DNA of 64,000 bases from Mycobacterium sp. E787 (GCF_001668725.1 NZ_LZKL01000120.1:1-64000); one strand, 5' to 3'. Positions 9,233 through 17,753 are shown, numbered from the stretch's first letter. Translations and numbers: made by a program. The notes: generated by a model not told the origin, from the letters alone.

Positions 9233-9961
9233 ATGCCCACACCCGACCGGCCCGGCGAACCCCCGGGTCTGCTCGACCGCCGTCAGCTGCTCACGCTGGC
9301 GGGCGGCCTCGGCGTGGCGTCCATACTCGGTGCGTGCTCGACGTCGACGACCGGTGTCCGGCTGACCGCTGCGACGTCGGCTCAGTTGCTGTGCCGAGAC
9401 GCCTGGGGCGCGCGGGCCGCCCGCCCCGGCGGCAAGCCGCACACCATCACCCGCATGACGCTGCACCACGAGGCCGTGGTTCTCGGTGACAACCGCAACG
9501 CTCCGAGCCGCCTCCGAGAGGACCAGCGGTACCACCAAGACCAGAAGGGCTGGATCGACATCGCGTATCACGTCGGTGTCGATCGCAACGGCAACATCTA
9601 CGAACTGCGGAGCACCGAAATCGCCGGCGACACCGCGACGGACTACAACACGACCGGCCATTTCCTCGTTCTCTGCGAAGGAGACTTCGATCAAGAGGCC
9701 GTGTCGGAAGCCCAGCTGCACGGCGCGGCTCTGGCGTTCGCCTGGGCCGTGCAGAACTTCCGCATCGCGACCGACACGCTGGCCGGCCATCGCGACCTGG
9801 CCCAGACCTCGTGCCCCGGTGCGAACTTGTATGCCCATCTCACCTCAGGAGACCTGAAGCGGCGCATCAACGATCTGGTATCCGCCGGTCCAGTGGATCT
9901 TCAGCGCTTCTGCGGACCCGACGCCGCCGCGAGAGTCGCGGCGATCGAGGCGGGCGGCTGA
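9233..9961 (+). CDS. Tat-exported lipoprotein N-acetylmuramoyl-L-alanine amidase (Amidase_2/PGRP fold)
   Basis: Predicted peptidoglycan amidase (242 aa) cutting the bond between MurNAc and L-Ala. The N-terminus has a twin-arginine-like motif (DRRQLL) and then a lipobox LGAC at about residues 32-35, so it is probably Tat-exported and lipid anchored. The catalytic domain (about 55-205) shows the expected zinc ligands: His in TLHHEAV, His in GHRDLAQTSCPG and the Cys of that motif, plus YHVGVDRNGNIYE. ATG at 9233 has an AGGGGAGG site ten bases upstream. It stands alone, divergent from the mce operon, with the CRP-type palindrome between them. Confidence 0.85.
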   Translation: MPTPDRPGEPPGLLDRRQLLTLAGGLGVASILGACSTSTTGVRLTAATSAQLLCRDAWGARAARPGGKPHTITRMTLHHEAVVLGDNRNAPSRLREDQRYHQDQKGWIDIAYHVGVDRNGNIYELRSTEIAGDTATDYNTTGHFLVLCEGDFDQEAVSEAQLHGAALAFAWAVQNFRIATDTLAGHRDLAQTSCPGANLYAHLTSGDLKRRINDLVSAGPVDLQRFCGPDAAARVAAIEAGG

Positions 9962-10103
9962 GCTTCGTGTTGGGCACCGGCCAGCCGACGCGCCGACAAG
10001 CGACGAAAAGAATGTTTGCGGTCAGGTAAAGCGGGCATGGCTCTCAAACAGCTGACTACACCGGTCTACAGCCGGTGTCCGCATCTACCAAGAAGGGGCC
10101 AGC

Positions 10104-10334
10104 GTGTCGGTCACACATCTCAGCGGTTTCGGGACCGCCTGTCAGGAGGCCGTGAGGGCGGTCCTACACGCCATCACCACCGGCGGGGACGAACGCCGGG
10201 GACACCTCTGCGACGCGAAGTTGGCAGTCAACACGGCCTTACGCGTCGCTAATAGCGGCGAAGAATGGTATCTGGCCGAGCACCTGCGCCAGGGCATCAA
10301 GGATGTGGAGACTCGACTGCGGGACGCTTCCTAG
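10104..10334 (+). CDS. small protein of unknown function
   Basis: A 76-residue soluble protein, mostly helical by composition (CQEAVRAVLHAI, AKLAVNTALRVAN, YLAEHLRQGIKDVETRL). I do not recognise the family. GTG at 10104 is preceded by AGAAGGGG at about 10091-10098, a good ribosome binding site, which is the main support for translation. It is monocistronic and converges on the putative immunity gene ending at 10450; nothing in context points to a function. Confidence 0.6.
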   Translation: MSVTHLSGFGTACQEAVRAVLHAITTGGDERRGHLCDAKLAVNTALRVANSGEEWYLAEHLRQGIKDVETRLRDAS

Positions 10335-10449
10335 CCGCCTCGCGTCTGGCTGCCATAGCGACGGCGAAAGTCCTTGTCCCGCAAGGACGCGCGGCGGCAA
10401 CTTTCGTTGCGTCATCGCAGCTGGGCGCTGCGGAGGCTGTCGCCGCGGC

Positions 10450-10908
10450 CTACCGGCCAGGGCGTTCGCCGCTCGAGTCCCAGTATTCCGGTCCATCCAT
10501 CTCGAGAACGCCATCGTGGGCAACCGGATAATATTTTTCGATGCGGCGGCGCACTGACTCAAGAAACTGATCAGTCGTCGGGAAGTCCACCGGCAATTTG
10601 TCCTTCATGATTTCTTCGGCCGGGACCCCTTGCCGAATGGCAAATCTGGGAAGGTATTGCCACTTCCCGGACTGATCGTGCGGGCCAAAAACATTCATCG
10701 CATCAAGCGGAGCAATCATGCAATTGATCGATCCATCCCGCGTTGAGTCATAGATCTGAATCTTGCAATCACTTGAACGGAAGAAGGCGACGGCGCCGTT
10801 CCGGCCGCCTTCGTCAACATCACCGTCGTACTCCTCCAGCCGAAAGCCCAGTTCGTTGAGCAGAGGCTCGACAATGGACTTGACTCCCGCCAAGAACTCC
10901 TCCGTCAT
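10450..10908 (-). CDS. putative immunity protein for the adjacent toxin
   Basis: A 152-residue acidic cytoplasmic protein with no signal or membrane segment; the sequence (LNELGFRLEEYDGDVDEGG, FFRSSDCKIQIYDSTRDGS) does not match a family I can name. Its ATG at 10908 overlaps the stop of the large toxin-like gene by one base (TAATG), so the two are translationally coupled. A small soluble protein encoded directly behind the variable C-terminal domain of an ESX-type polymorphic toxin is the standard place for an immunity protein; function is inferred only from that position. Confidence 0.6.
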   Translation of the reverse strand: MTEEFLAGVKSIVEPLLNELGFRLEEYDGDVDEGGRNGAVAFFRSSDCKIQIYDSTRDGSINCMIAPLDAMNVFGPHDQSGKWQYLPRFAIRQGVPAEEIMKDKLPVDFPTTDQFLESVRRRIEKYYPVAHDGVLEMDGPEYWDSSGERPGR

Positions 10909-12773
10909 TACCGCCCACCCCCAATCCGCACCCACGTGTTTCCGACCTGCCGATAGCCATACGCCTCGGCGTTGCTCTTCAAGAACGCAATTTCCTTGGC
11001 GGAGAAGGAATCTGCATCCAGCGCCAAGACCTGTTCCACACTACTGAATTGTTGCGGCAAATGGTATTCGATGCGAGGCACACCGTTCTCCATCTGGCTG
11101 CGGAGGAAGTTTTCGTTCACTTGCCACGCGAGGCCGTTGGCGTCAGGCTTGCTCAGCCCGAAGGTCATGGCGTCCCAAACCGGGTCGCCGGTATCGAAAT
11201 AAATTCCGCCGGTGCCCCGGGCCTCCCCGATGTAGCCACCATCCTGGCCCGCCCACTTACCTAGGACCACCCGGTCCGGGCTGTCACCAACGTAGTGAGT
11301 CGACATGTCAGCGAGTTGCTGGCTGAGCCCCGCAGTGGGTTCCCCGTGCACGAACGAGGCATAGAGATCCTGCGCCGCCTCGTCTGCGAAGGGCTGGTAA
11401 GTGACGGGGTGATCGAAGCCCACCGGTACGTGCGGCAAATGCGTTGGACCGTAATCGATTGCGGCGGCGGCATCGATGTCGGCCAGTCGGCCCACGCCCG
11501 CCCCTTCGCCACCGAACAGCAACCCCGGCAGGGCGAACGCGCCGTCGGAGGCCTTGCCGCCCAGGTAGTAGGCGGGACTGGGCGAGTCCAGCATGTTCTT
11601 CACTTCGCCGACCGCCGCACCGAACGGGTTCTGGACCGTCTCGACGGTGCCCTTGAGCATCTGCTGCCACGACTCGAGCACGCCGGGCGCCCCCGGGCCT
11701 CCTACCCCGAGAAGGTTGTGGATGCCCTGTTCTGTGGCGAGCCAGCGGTCAGCGAACCCTTCGCCGAACCCCGGGGGCGGCGGCGCCTTCGGCTCGGGCG
11801 GAACGTAGTTCGGCATCCCGCTGTCGATCCACTGTTGGGTGCGGCCCACGATGTCGTTCAGGCGCGCCTCGATCTGTTCCGGCGGCACGCCATCGCGGAT
11901 CATGGATTGGCGGGCCAGCGCCTTGAAACTCTCCACGTCCGCGGGCTTGAGCTGTGGCGGCGGGCCGGGGACAACGGGTTGATGAAGCCGGCTCAAGAGG
12001 TCCGGCAGGCTGCCCGGTTGCGGCTGTTCGGCCTGGCCGGTCGAGGGCTGCTTGCCGTCGGGCAGCAGGAGGTCTTGCAGGGACGGCGGCTTGCCCGCGG
12101 CGCCCGCCGCCGGGGCGGGTGCGTCCGACGGCGGGCCGTTACCGGCCGCCGGATCTGCGGCGCCTTCGGGCAACAGCATGTCTTCCAGCGACCGCGGGTG
12201 GCGTGCTCCGGGGGGCTTGGGCCGGCCTTGGGCCGGCGGGGGACCGCCGGCCGGCGGACGTCCGCCGGCATCCAACGGGACCTCGCTCACGGCCGCGCGG
12301 ATGGCGGCGGCGAGCTCGTGGTCGGCGCTGTCGGCGTGCGCCTTCAACAGAATCAGCCGATCCTGCAACAGCTGCTGCTGTGCGGCGAACTCCAAGGTGT
12401 CGCGCCCAATCCAGGTGTCGCCCACGTCTATTCGCCAGTCCGGCGTGATCTTCCAGCCCTTGGCGTCAGCGGCGCGCTCGATGTCCGCCAGCTCGTCCTT
12501 ACACGCGCGCACGTCGGCCTCGGCGCGTGACACCGCGGCGGCCACCTGCCTGGACTCCTGGCCGTCCGCCTCGACGTCGCGACGAGCCTTACCCAAGTCG
12601 GCGCGAAACGCCTCGCCGGCCTCCCCGTCCCAACCGGCAAGAACGCTGTTGACCTGCTGCAGGTTGTCCCCCAACCGCTACAAGGTGGCGGCGCGTCCGT
12701 TGGCCGTCTCGAACACCTGCTGGATCGCGCCGAGATCCCACCGCTTGACGTCATTTGGGGTCAACGGCCCCAC
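10908..12773 (-). pseudogene. ESX-type polymorphic toxin, interrupted by an in-frame TAG
   Basis: A 622-codon frame starting at GTG 12773, with an AGGGG site seven bases upstream and only three bases after the EspC-like gene. Codon 32 is TAG (12678-12680), where CAG would keep the frame; codons on both sides read as one helical N-terminal domain (LTPNDVKRWDL..., then GDNLQQVNSVLAGWDGEAGE). After it come a coiled helical region, a Pro/Gly-rich linker with three copies of a (S)L-x-D-LLLP-(E/D)G motif, a conserved middle region and a C-terminal domain of about 130 residues (DRVVLGKWAGQDGGYIGEA, GGIYFDTGDPVWDAM, ending AYGYRQVGNTWVRIGGG). That end looks like a toxin domain; its activity is not recognised. 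Restart at TTG 12674 lacks a binding site. Confidence 0.6.
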
Positions 12774-12776
12774 GGG

Positions 12777-13085
12777 CTACCCCTCGTCCCGCAGCGACCC
12801 GAAAGCCCGCGCCGAGTCGTCCTCGTTGGTCGCATAGCTGAACATCGCCTCGGCGACATGCGACCCCAGCCCGTCCACGCGGAGCCGGTGTTGGTCGTGC
12901 CGGATCTCCCACCGCGCCGCCAGCTCAGCCAATGCCAGCTGCGAGGACCCGACCCAACCCGGCGCGGCCCCGGCAAGCCCTTCCTCATGCCTGAGGAACT
13001 CCACAGCCGCCTGACCGATTGCGTTGAACATGTCGTTGCTGCCGACGTGCAGTGCCGCGGGATCGACCTTGAATCCATCGGTCAC
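12777..13085 (-). CDS. EspC-like (DUF2580-type) ESX secretion-associated protein
   Basis: A 102-residue helical protein resembling the EspC/DUF2580 family of type VII secretion partners: VDPAALHVGSNDMFNAIG near the N-terminus, a central Gly/Trp turn (APGWVGSSQLALAEL) and a helical C-terminus ending in FGSLRDEG. GTG at 13085 is preferred because AGGGGGG lies just upstream; a GTG at 13106 would add seven residues. It is followed after three bases by the large toxin frame, the pairing seen in ESX effector cassettes. Assignment rests on length, helix-turn-helix pattern and context. Confidence 0.65.
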   Translation of the reverse strand: MTDGFKVDPAALHVGSNDMFNAIGQAAVEFLRHEEGLAGAAPGWVGSSQLALAELAARWEIRHDQHRLRVDGLGSHVAEAMFSYATNEDDSARAFGSLRDEG

Positions 13086-13311
13086 GACGGCCCCCCTTCG
13101 GCTCACCGGCGTTGCGCCCTGAATCGTAATTCGTCCCGGGAACGCGCGCCCTTCACCTTGAGCGATCGACTGAACACGAAGCCCAAATCAGGCGGTCGAC
13201 TGCCGGACCGACACCGACAAATCACGGCGCCGCAAGCAGAAGTGGGTAAACAACCCAAACAGCATGGCACCAGGTTGGGAAACCGGGTCAGTAGTCGGAA
13301 GGCGGCATCAG

Positions 13312-13626
13312 ATGGTTGGTCAAGAGGGGGGCCGGTGGGACGTCGGCACCAAGGATAAGGCGGTCTACCTTGAGCGCGTCTCCGAGAGCGACGAGCGGGT
13401 ATTCGACGACTTGCTGGCAGCCGATGAGGCCCGTGCATTGGCCGGGCTGTTGGCGAAGTACGCCGACAAGCTCGACGCCGCGGAGGACTCCCGCAAGTCT
13501 GACGATTCCGACGAGACGAACAACTCCGAGGACGCTGACGCAGCCGACGAGCCCGAGGATTCCGGCAAATCGGACGATTCCGACGACTCGAAGGACTCCG
13601 AGGACGCCGACGAGTCGTCGGCGTAG
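13312..13626 (+). CDS. acidic Ser/Asp-rich protein of unknown function
   Basis: A 104-residue protein. The first half (VYLERVSESDERVFDDLLAA and ALAGLLAKYADKLDAA) looks helical and conserved; the second half is a low-complexity tail of Asp, Glu and Ser with Lys interspersed (DDSDETNNSEDADAADEPED) that should be disordered. The tail DNA is a degenerate gac/gag/tcc repeat, suggesting expansion by slippage. ATG at 13312 has GGAAGG nine bases upstream and is preferred to the in-frame ATG at 13264. Divergent from the EspC-like gene; no family recognised. Confidence 0.6.
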   Translation: MVGQEGGRWDVGTKDKAVYLERVSESDERVFDDLLAADEARALAGLLAKYADKLDAAEDSRKSDDSDETNNSEDADAADEPEDSGKSDDSDDSKDSEDADESSA

Positions 13627-13696
13627 CAACGGAGTTGCCCGGAACCGGGGCCGATGGGTGGGAAGTCGTGTGGAGGTCCGGCTTTTTGACCCGCGC

Positions 13697-14896
13697 TCAG
13701 TGCACGAGGCCGAGTTCCTGGTCGATCTGCGCCCAGTAGCGGGGGCCGGTCGGGGTGAGCAGGATCCAGTCGTGAACTTGGCCGTTGGCCAGTATGAAGC
13801 TCATCGGGGCGCCGTCGGCCAACGCTGCTTGCTGGAGCGCAAGCGTCTCGTTGAAGAGTCCATCCAGCGAGCCCGAGTAGACATACGTCGGCGGAAGGCC
13901 ATGAAGTTGCGCGGGTGACCCATCCAGCGGACTCACCTGATAGTTGGTCAGAGGAAGGTTGGCCGCCCACACCGTGCCGATCTGCCCCCCGGACCGCGCC
14001 AAGTCCAGCCAGGGGGACAGCAACACAATCGACGCGGGCACGGTTTGGCCGTGGGCCACCAGGTATTCGGCGGCGGCCAGGGCGAGGTTGCCGCCCGCTG
14101 AGTCACCGGTCACGCTGACGTGCGAGGCCCCGTGTAAGGCGATCTCCGAGGAGATGAGGCCGGCCATGTTGGGCACCACCGTGCCGGCGGTGCCGCCCTG
14201 CTGCATCAGCGGGTAGATCGGCACCTCGATCGTCGCGCCGGTCTGGTAGGCCATCACCGTGTAATCCAGCCAGTGGAAGATCGACGGCCCGAAGATGAAC
14301 GCGCCGCCGTGAATGGCCACCACGTAGTCGCCGGTCGGATGAGCCGGGGTGATCTGTACGACGGGCATGCCGTTATAGGTGGTGTGCTGCACCGTTTCGC
14401 CGAGCAGCAGCGGCAGCAACCGCGGCGGCGTGTTGGACACGCCTATCCCGAGCAGCGGATTGTCGCCGGTAAACGCCGCTAACAGCGGGGAACCCGGCTC
14501 GAAAAACAGGAAATTGAGTTCCTGGCTCAACCCGCTCGCCAGCGTCGTGGGGAGCTGCTGGATTTCTTGTTGAACACCGAGCACCGCCTGCTCGAGGGCC
14601 ACCAACGGGGATGCGTTGGCCGCCTCGGTGGCGGCATACGCGCCGGCCGCGCCGGTCAATGCCTGGGCAAACCACTTCTGATAGGCCGCCGCCTGTGACC
14701 CCAGAGCTTGATAGCCCTGGGCGTGGGCGGAGAACAGCGCGGCGACCGCCAGGGAGACCTCGTCCTCGGCCGCGGCCACCACTCTCGTGGTGGCACCAGC
14801 GGCGACCTGGTTTGCCTTCGCTACCGCCGAACCAACCGAAGCCACGTTCGTGGCCGCGGCTGACATCACCTCTGGCAACGCAACAACATACGACAC
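13697..14896 (-). CDS. PE-domain esterase/lipase (LipY-like)
   Basis: A 399-residue fusion of a PE domain (about 1-95, starting MSYVVALPEVMSAAATNVAS) to an alpha/beta hydrolase of the hormone-sensitive-lipase type. The hydrolase shows the oxyanion motif HGGAF, the nucleophile elbow GDSAGG (catalytic Ser), and likely acid and base in SGSLDG and GQVHDW. PE domains direct export through ESX-5, so the enzyme is probably secreted to hydrolyse lipid esters, as LipY (Rv3097c) does with triacylglycerol. Start is GTG 14896. It lies near ssrA/smpB, as lipY does in M. tuberculosis, so orthology is plausible but unproven; no symbol given. Confidence 0.85.
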   Translation of the reverse strand: MSYVVALPEVMSAAATNVASVGSAVAKANQVAAGATTRVVAAAEDEVSLAVAALFSAHAQGYQALGSQAAAYQKWFAQALTGAAGAYAATEAANASPLVALEQAVLGVQQEIQQLPTTLASGLSQELNFLFFEPGSPLLAAFTGDNPLLGIGVSNTPPRLLPLLLGETVQHTTYNGMPVVQITPAHPTGDYVVAIHGGAFIFGPSIFHWLDYTVMAYQTGATIEVPIYPLMQQGGTAGTVVPNMAGLISSEIALHGASHVSVTGDSAGGNLALAAAEYLVAHGQTVPASIVLLSPWLDLARSGGQIGTVWAANLPLTNYQVSPLDGSPAQLHGLPPTYVYSGSLDGLFNETLALQQAALADGAPMSFILANGQVHDWILLTPTGPRYWAQIDQELGLVH

Positions 14897-15021
14897 CGCG
14901 CCGCTCCCATTACCAATCGCCGATCAGCCAGAGCTTATGCCTGCCCCGAGGAGTCACGTACGAGTTTGCCGTGACTGCCTGGACAGGATCCGACACGGGC
15001 ACAAGACCGTCGCGGGGACTT

Positions 15022-15438
15022 TCAGTCCCAACTGCAACGCCCACCTCCGGGCAGGTTGACGCGGTCGTGGATCTCCATGGAGGCCAAGACCTGCGCCGTC
15101 TGCACCGTCGGGGCGTAGGCGACGGCGTAATTACTGCCCGCACCGAGGGCGATGGCCATGCAGCTCGTGGTGCTTCCAACGAGTTGGCAGCCGGTCGGGA
15201 ACTTCGCGCGGCAGTTCGCCATCGCGTATTGCTCGGCATCAGACTGGGTGTAGGCGTTTGTGTAGAAAAACGCCTGGGTCTTGTTGCTCGTCGAGCTGGA
15301 GCTCACCGCCCCGGCCATCCAGGTGGCGGCGGCGTGTGCGGGCGACGCATGCCAGAGGGCGCCCGTCAGGACGAGCGGGGCGGCCACTGCCAGCGGCGCG
15401 ATGCTGCGGGCAGCCGGTTTCCAAGAGTACGTTGCCAT
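15022..15438 (-). CDS. secreted DUF4189 protein
   Basis: A 138-residue exported protein. ATG at 15438 begins a Sec signal peptide (Lys/Arg n-region, hydrophobic core LAVAAPLVLTGALWHAS, cleavage near AHA-A at about residue 36). The mature part (TWMAGAVSSSSTSNKTQAFF, DAEQYAMANCRAKFP, CQLVGS) matches the DUF4189 fold, a small domain with paired cysteines found in many mycobacterial secreted proteins of unknown role. The frame is open upstream of 15438 but that part has no export signal, so the shorter start is preferred. Apparently monocistronic. Confidence 0.75.
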   Translation of the reverse strand: MATYSWKPAARSIAPLAVAAPLVLTGALWHASPAHAAATWMAGAVSSSSTSNKTQAFFYTNAYTQSDAEQYAMANCRAKFPTGCQLVGSTTSCMAIALGAGSNYAVAYAPTVQTAQVLASMEIHDRVNLPGGGRCSWD

Positions 15439-16211
15439 TTGACTGGTCTTTCTGTCGTTTCTTCCTGTCGTTGTGGTGCAGCACCCGGCAGTGGCCACGG
15501 ACGACATCGGCTTTCCTGACCGGACAGATCGACCGCGACGGCTGCTGGCGGTTTGAGGCACGCCCGCGCCAGGCATCCCGGCTGGCGCGGAGTGATGAGC
15601 AAACCAGTAGCTCATTTAACGATGATATTACATACTCGACGCATGATCTAGATGTCTTGTCTAAACTTTAAGTATTACCGCCGTGGGTGTCTCGGCGCTC
15701 GGCAGCAGCAGGTCGAGGCGTGTCGCAAAGGGCGCTAATGGCCAACTCGACGGGCCCGAGTGAGGTGAGTGAAACGGGCGAGCGTAAAGCCGGCTGACCA
15801 ACCAAATTGGCCCTGTGAGCGGCGTAAACGATGGTGGAGCTACCGGGACGAACCCGACGCCCTACCAGGCATTTTGGATTCTGAGCTGCGTTTTCGTTAC
15901 GTCTCGTCAGATTTCGGTCCCGCTCGTTACCTGCCGATTCGTTTTCGAGTCTTGGCGGCGTCAAGAGTGGTCAAAGCAGTGAGTCGCCGGGCGCAGGTGG
16001 TGCCAAGACGGACGCCGCGGTCCGGCGGCTACGTCGCAGCCTCGTTCACTCCATGTCCTTTGTGGCCTCAAGCGCCGCCGCGTCGGCCAGAGTGCGTTGG
16101 GCGTTTCAATCGGTGCCTTTGGTCCTTCGGCTTGATCTCTTCGGCCCTGACGGTCACGGCCACCCTGAGCGATCGTGCCGGTGGGTAATCGCCGATCAGA
16201 AATGAACTCAG
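15439..16211. other. gene-free stretch with an AT-rich core
   Basis: In these 773 bases I see no credible gene. Short open frames on both strands have no ribosome binding site and compositions unlike protein (many Arg/Pro/Ser). A conspicuously AT-rich core at about 15605-15680 (atttaacgatgatattacat, taaactttaagtatta) stands out against the GC-rich surroundings and could be a promoter region or the remnant of imported DNA. The right end carries the upstream region of the universal stress protein gene. Confidence 0.6.
16110..16129. promoter_or_regulatory. possible DosR box (weak)
   Basis: The segment TCGGTGCCTTTGGTCCTTCG, about 82 bp upstream of the universal stress protein start, partly matches the dormancy regulator consensus TTSGGGACTWWAGTCCCSAA (the GGTCC half is best). 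Several mycobacterial universal stress genes belong to the DosR regulon, which makes the match plausible, but it is imperfect. Confidence 0.35.
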
Positions 16212-17111
16212 ATGTGGCAACCACCACGTGGCGCGATCTTGGTAGGCGTTGACGGCTCGGCAGCGGCACTGATTGCCGTCCGGTGGGCGGCCCGTGATGC
16301 AGCGCTGCGGAATGTGCCGCTGACTGTGGTCCATGTCGTCGACGCCCCCTTACCGGAGTGGTTCGAGGTCGCCGCGCCAGCCGGCTTCAGGCAATGGCAG
16401 GAACAGCGGGCACGGGGCTTCATCGAGTCGGCGATCAAGGTCGCCAAGGCGAGCACTGATGAGTGCGGTCCGGTGCAGATCGATGGCAAGGTGTTTCATT
16501 CGGCGACCATCCCGACGCTCGTCGGCATCTCCGCAGACGCGGAGATGGTCGTCGTCGGCTACCGGGGACATCGCGGCGCGCTGGCCCGCAGCTCCCTGGG
16601 CTCGGTGAGTTCGGCATTGGTCTACCACGCGCATTGCGCGGTCGCCGTGATCCACGACGACGGAGCCATGATCGGCGACGACGCACGGACGACGGTGCTG
16701 TTGGGTATCGACGGCTCGCCGGCGTCGGAAGCGGCGACTGCTATTGCATTTAACGAAGCCTCCCGACGAGGTGTCGGTCTCATGGCTATGCACGTCTGGA
16801 CCGATCCCCGGGTTTCCGGCTCCAAGGGGTTGTTTCAGGACGCCAAATGGGACGCTCAGCTATCCGAGGAGGAGGAGACGCTCGCTGAACGGCTGGCGGG
16901 TTGGCGCGAACGCTATCCCGACGTGGGGATCCGTCGCAGAATCGAAACCGGTGATCCGGCACGTCGGCTGATCGAGGCGTCCGAACAGGCGCAACTGATT
17001 GTGGTCGGCAGCCACGGCTGCGGCCGGTTCAGGGGCACTTTGCTGGGATCCGTCGGGGCGGCGGTGGTCAACAGGGCCAGGATCCCGGTGATCGTGGCGC
17101 GTCAGCCCTGA
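16212..17111 (+). CDS. tandem-domain universal stress protein
   Basis: A 299-residue cytoplasmic protein with two UspA domains (about 7-148 and 157-297), each starting with ILVGVDGSAAA / VLLGIDGSPAS and ending with the ATP-binding signature G-x2-G-x9-G-S: GYRGHRGALARSSLGS and GSHGCGRFRGTLLGS. This two-domain, ATP-binding form is that of Rv2623 and its relatives, which act in dormancy and growth control. Start ATG at 16212; single gene, possibly DosR-controlled (see the upstream site). Confidence 0.9.
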   Translation: MWQPPRGAILVGVDGSAAALIAVRWAARDAALRNVPLTVVHVVDAPLPEWFEVAAPAGFRQWQEQRARGFIESAIKVAKASTDECGPVQIDGKVFHSATIPTLVGISADAEMVVVGYRGHRGALARSSLGSVSSALVYHAHCAVAVIHDDGAMIGDDARTTVLLGIDGSPASEAATAIAFNEASRRGVGLMAMHVWTDPRVSGSKGLFQDAKWDAQLSEEEETLAERLAGWRERYPDVGIRRRIETGDPARRLIEASEQAQLIVVGSHGCGRFRGTLLGSVGAAVVNRARIPVIVARQP

Positions 17112-17206
17112 CGGCGGCCGTCGTGGGTGGGCTTAACCAACAAATGTTGATGTTGACGGGAAAAGAGAATGGCCAGAGCTTGTGGCCCTGACCAGTCAGT
17201 TCTCAG

Positions 17207-17571
17207 TGGAGCTGCCGGGAATCGAACCCGGGTCCTACGGCATTCCCTCAAGGCTTCTCCGTGCGCAGTCCGCTATGCCTCTACTCGGATCTCCCGGTCA
17301 CGCGAACCAGCCAGGATGACGATCCCAGTCGCTGTGTATGTCCCGATGAGTCCCGCGACCGGACTCACCGGTGGATCCCTCTAGCTGACGCCAGGGTCCG
17401 GGTCGAGGGCGTTCCCGGTCTGACGGACTAGCTGTCGCTTAGGCAGCGAGAGCGTAGTCGCGCTGATGTGAATCGGCGCTTATATGGTTGCAACGACGCT
17501 TACGGTGGTCTCTTGCCTGCACCGGCACGCTTCCCTTGATTCGATGCGCGAAGTCGAAACCTTTCAGCCCC
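17207..17571 (-). ncRNA. ssrA: transfer-messenger RNA (tmRNA)
   Basis: tmRNA rescues stalled ribosomes by adding a degradation tag. On the minus strand the RNA begins GGGGCTGAAAGGTTTCGACT (17571 onward) and ends with the T-arm GGTTCGATTCCCGGCAGCTCCA (17228-17207, here given as one continuous arm); GGGGCTG pairs with CAGCTCC to form the acceptor stem. The tag frame encodes ADSHQRDYALAA and stops at TAA 17439-17441, the M. tuberculosis tag as I know it. The three bases after the discriminator are CTG, so the 3' CCA is not encoded and must be added by tRNA nucleotidyltransferase. Length about 365 nt, normal for mycobacteria. The partner smpB lies 3 kb away. Confidence 0.96.
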
Positions 17572-17683
17572 TTGTCTATCTTCCTTCGAGCATCCCCGCC
17601 GATTTTCGGCAGGAAAATCAATGGTACGCGCTAACCAACGACGGACGACGGAAAAAACTTCCCGACCGACCGACCCGCGACAG

Positions 17684-17723
17684 CCGAGTACCCCCCGGTC
17701 TCACGACTCCAGGGGGTACTCGG
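17684..17723. repeat. 12-bp perfect inverted repeat between ssrA and the next gene
   Basis: Arms CCGAGTACCCCC (17684-17695) and GGGGGTACTCGG (17712-17723) are perfect complements around a 16-base loop. It sits between the 3' end of the gene at 17754 and the 5' end of ssrA (17571), both on the minus strand, so it could end transcription of the upstream gene or be a dispersed intergenic element. There is no T-run after it. Confidence 0.6.
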
Positions 17724-17753
17724 TGTCGAAGCGGCGAAAACGTTGCCGACCGC

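Noticed and set aside
10239..10562. Minus-strand frame of 107 codons between the small protein and the immunity gene
   Set aside because: Overlaps both the GTG-started small gene and the 3' end of the immunity gene; no binding site or recognisable content.
12428..12754. Alternative frame across the start of the toxin gene
   Set aside because: Reads as Arg/Ser/Pro-rich sequence without a family; the GTG 12773 frame gives the expected helical domain.
15668..16269. Several 90-140-codon open frames on both strands in the gap before the stress gene
   Set aside because: No ribosome binding sites, atypical composition, mutually overlapping.
17171..17187. Short hairpin GGCCA/TGGCC as terminator downstream of ssrA
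   Set aside because: Five-base stem, no T-run on either strand; too weak to call.
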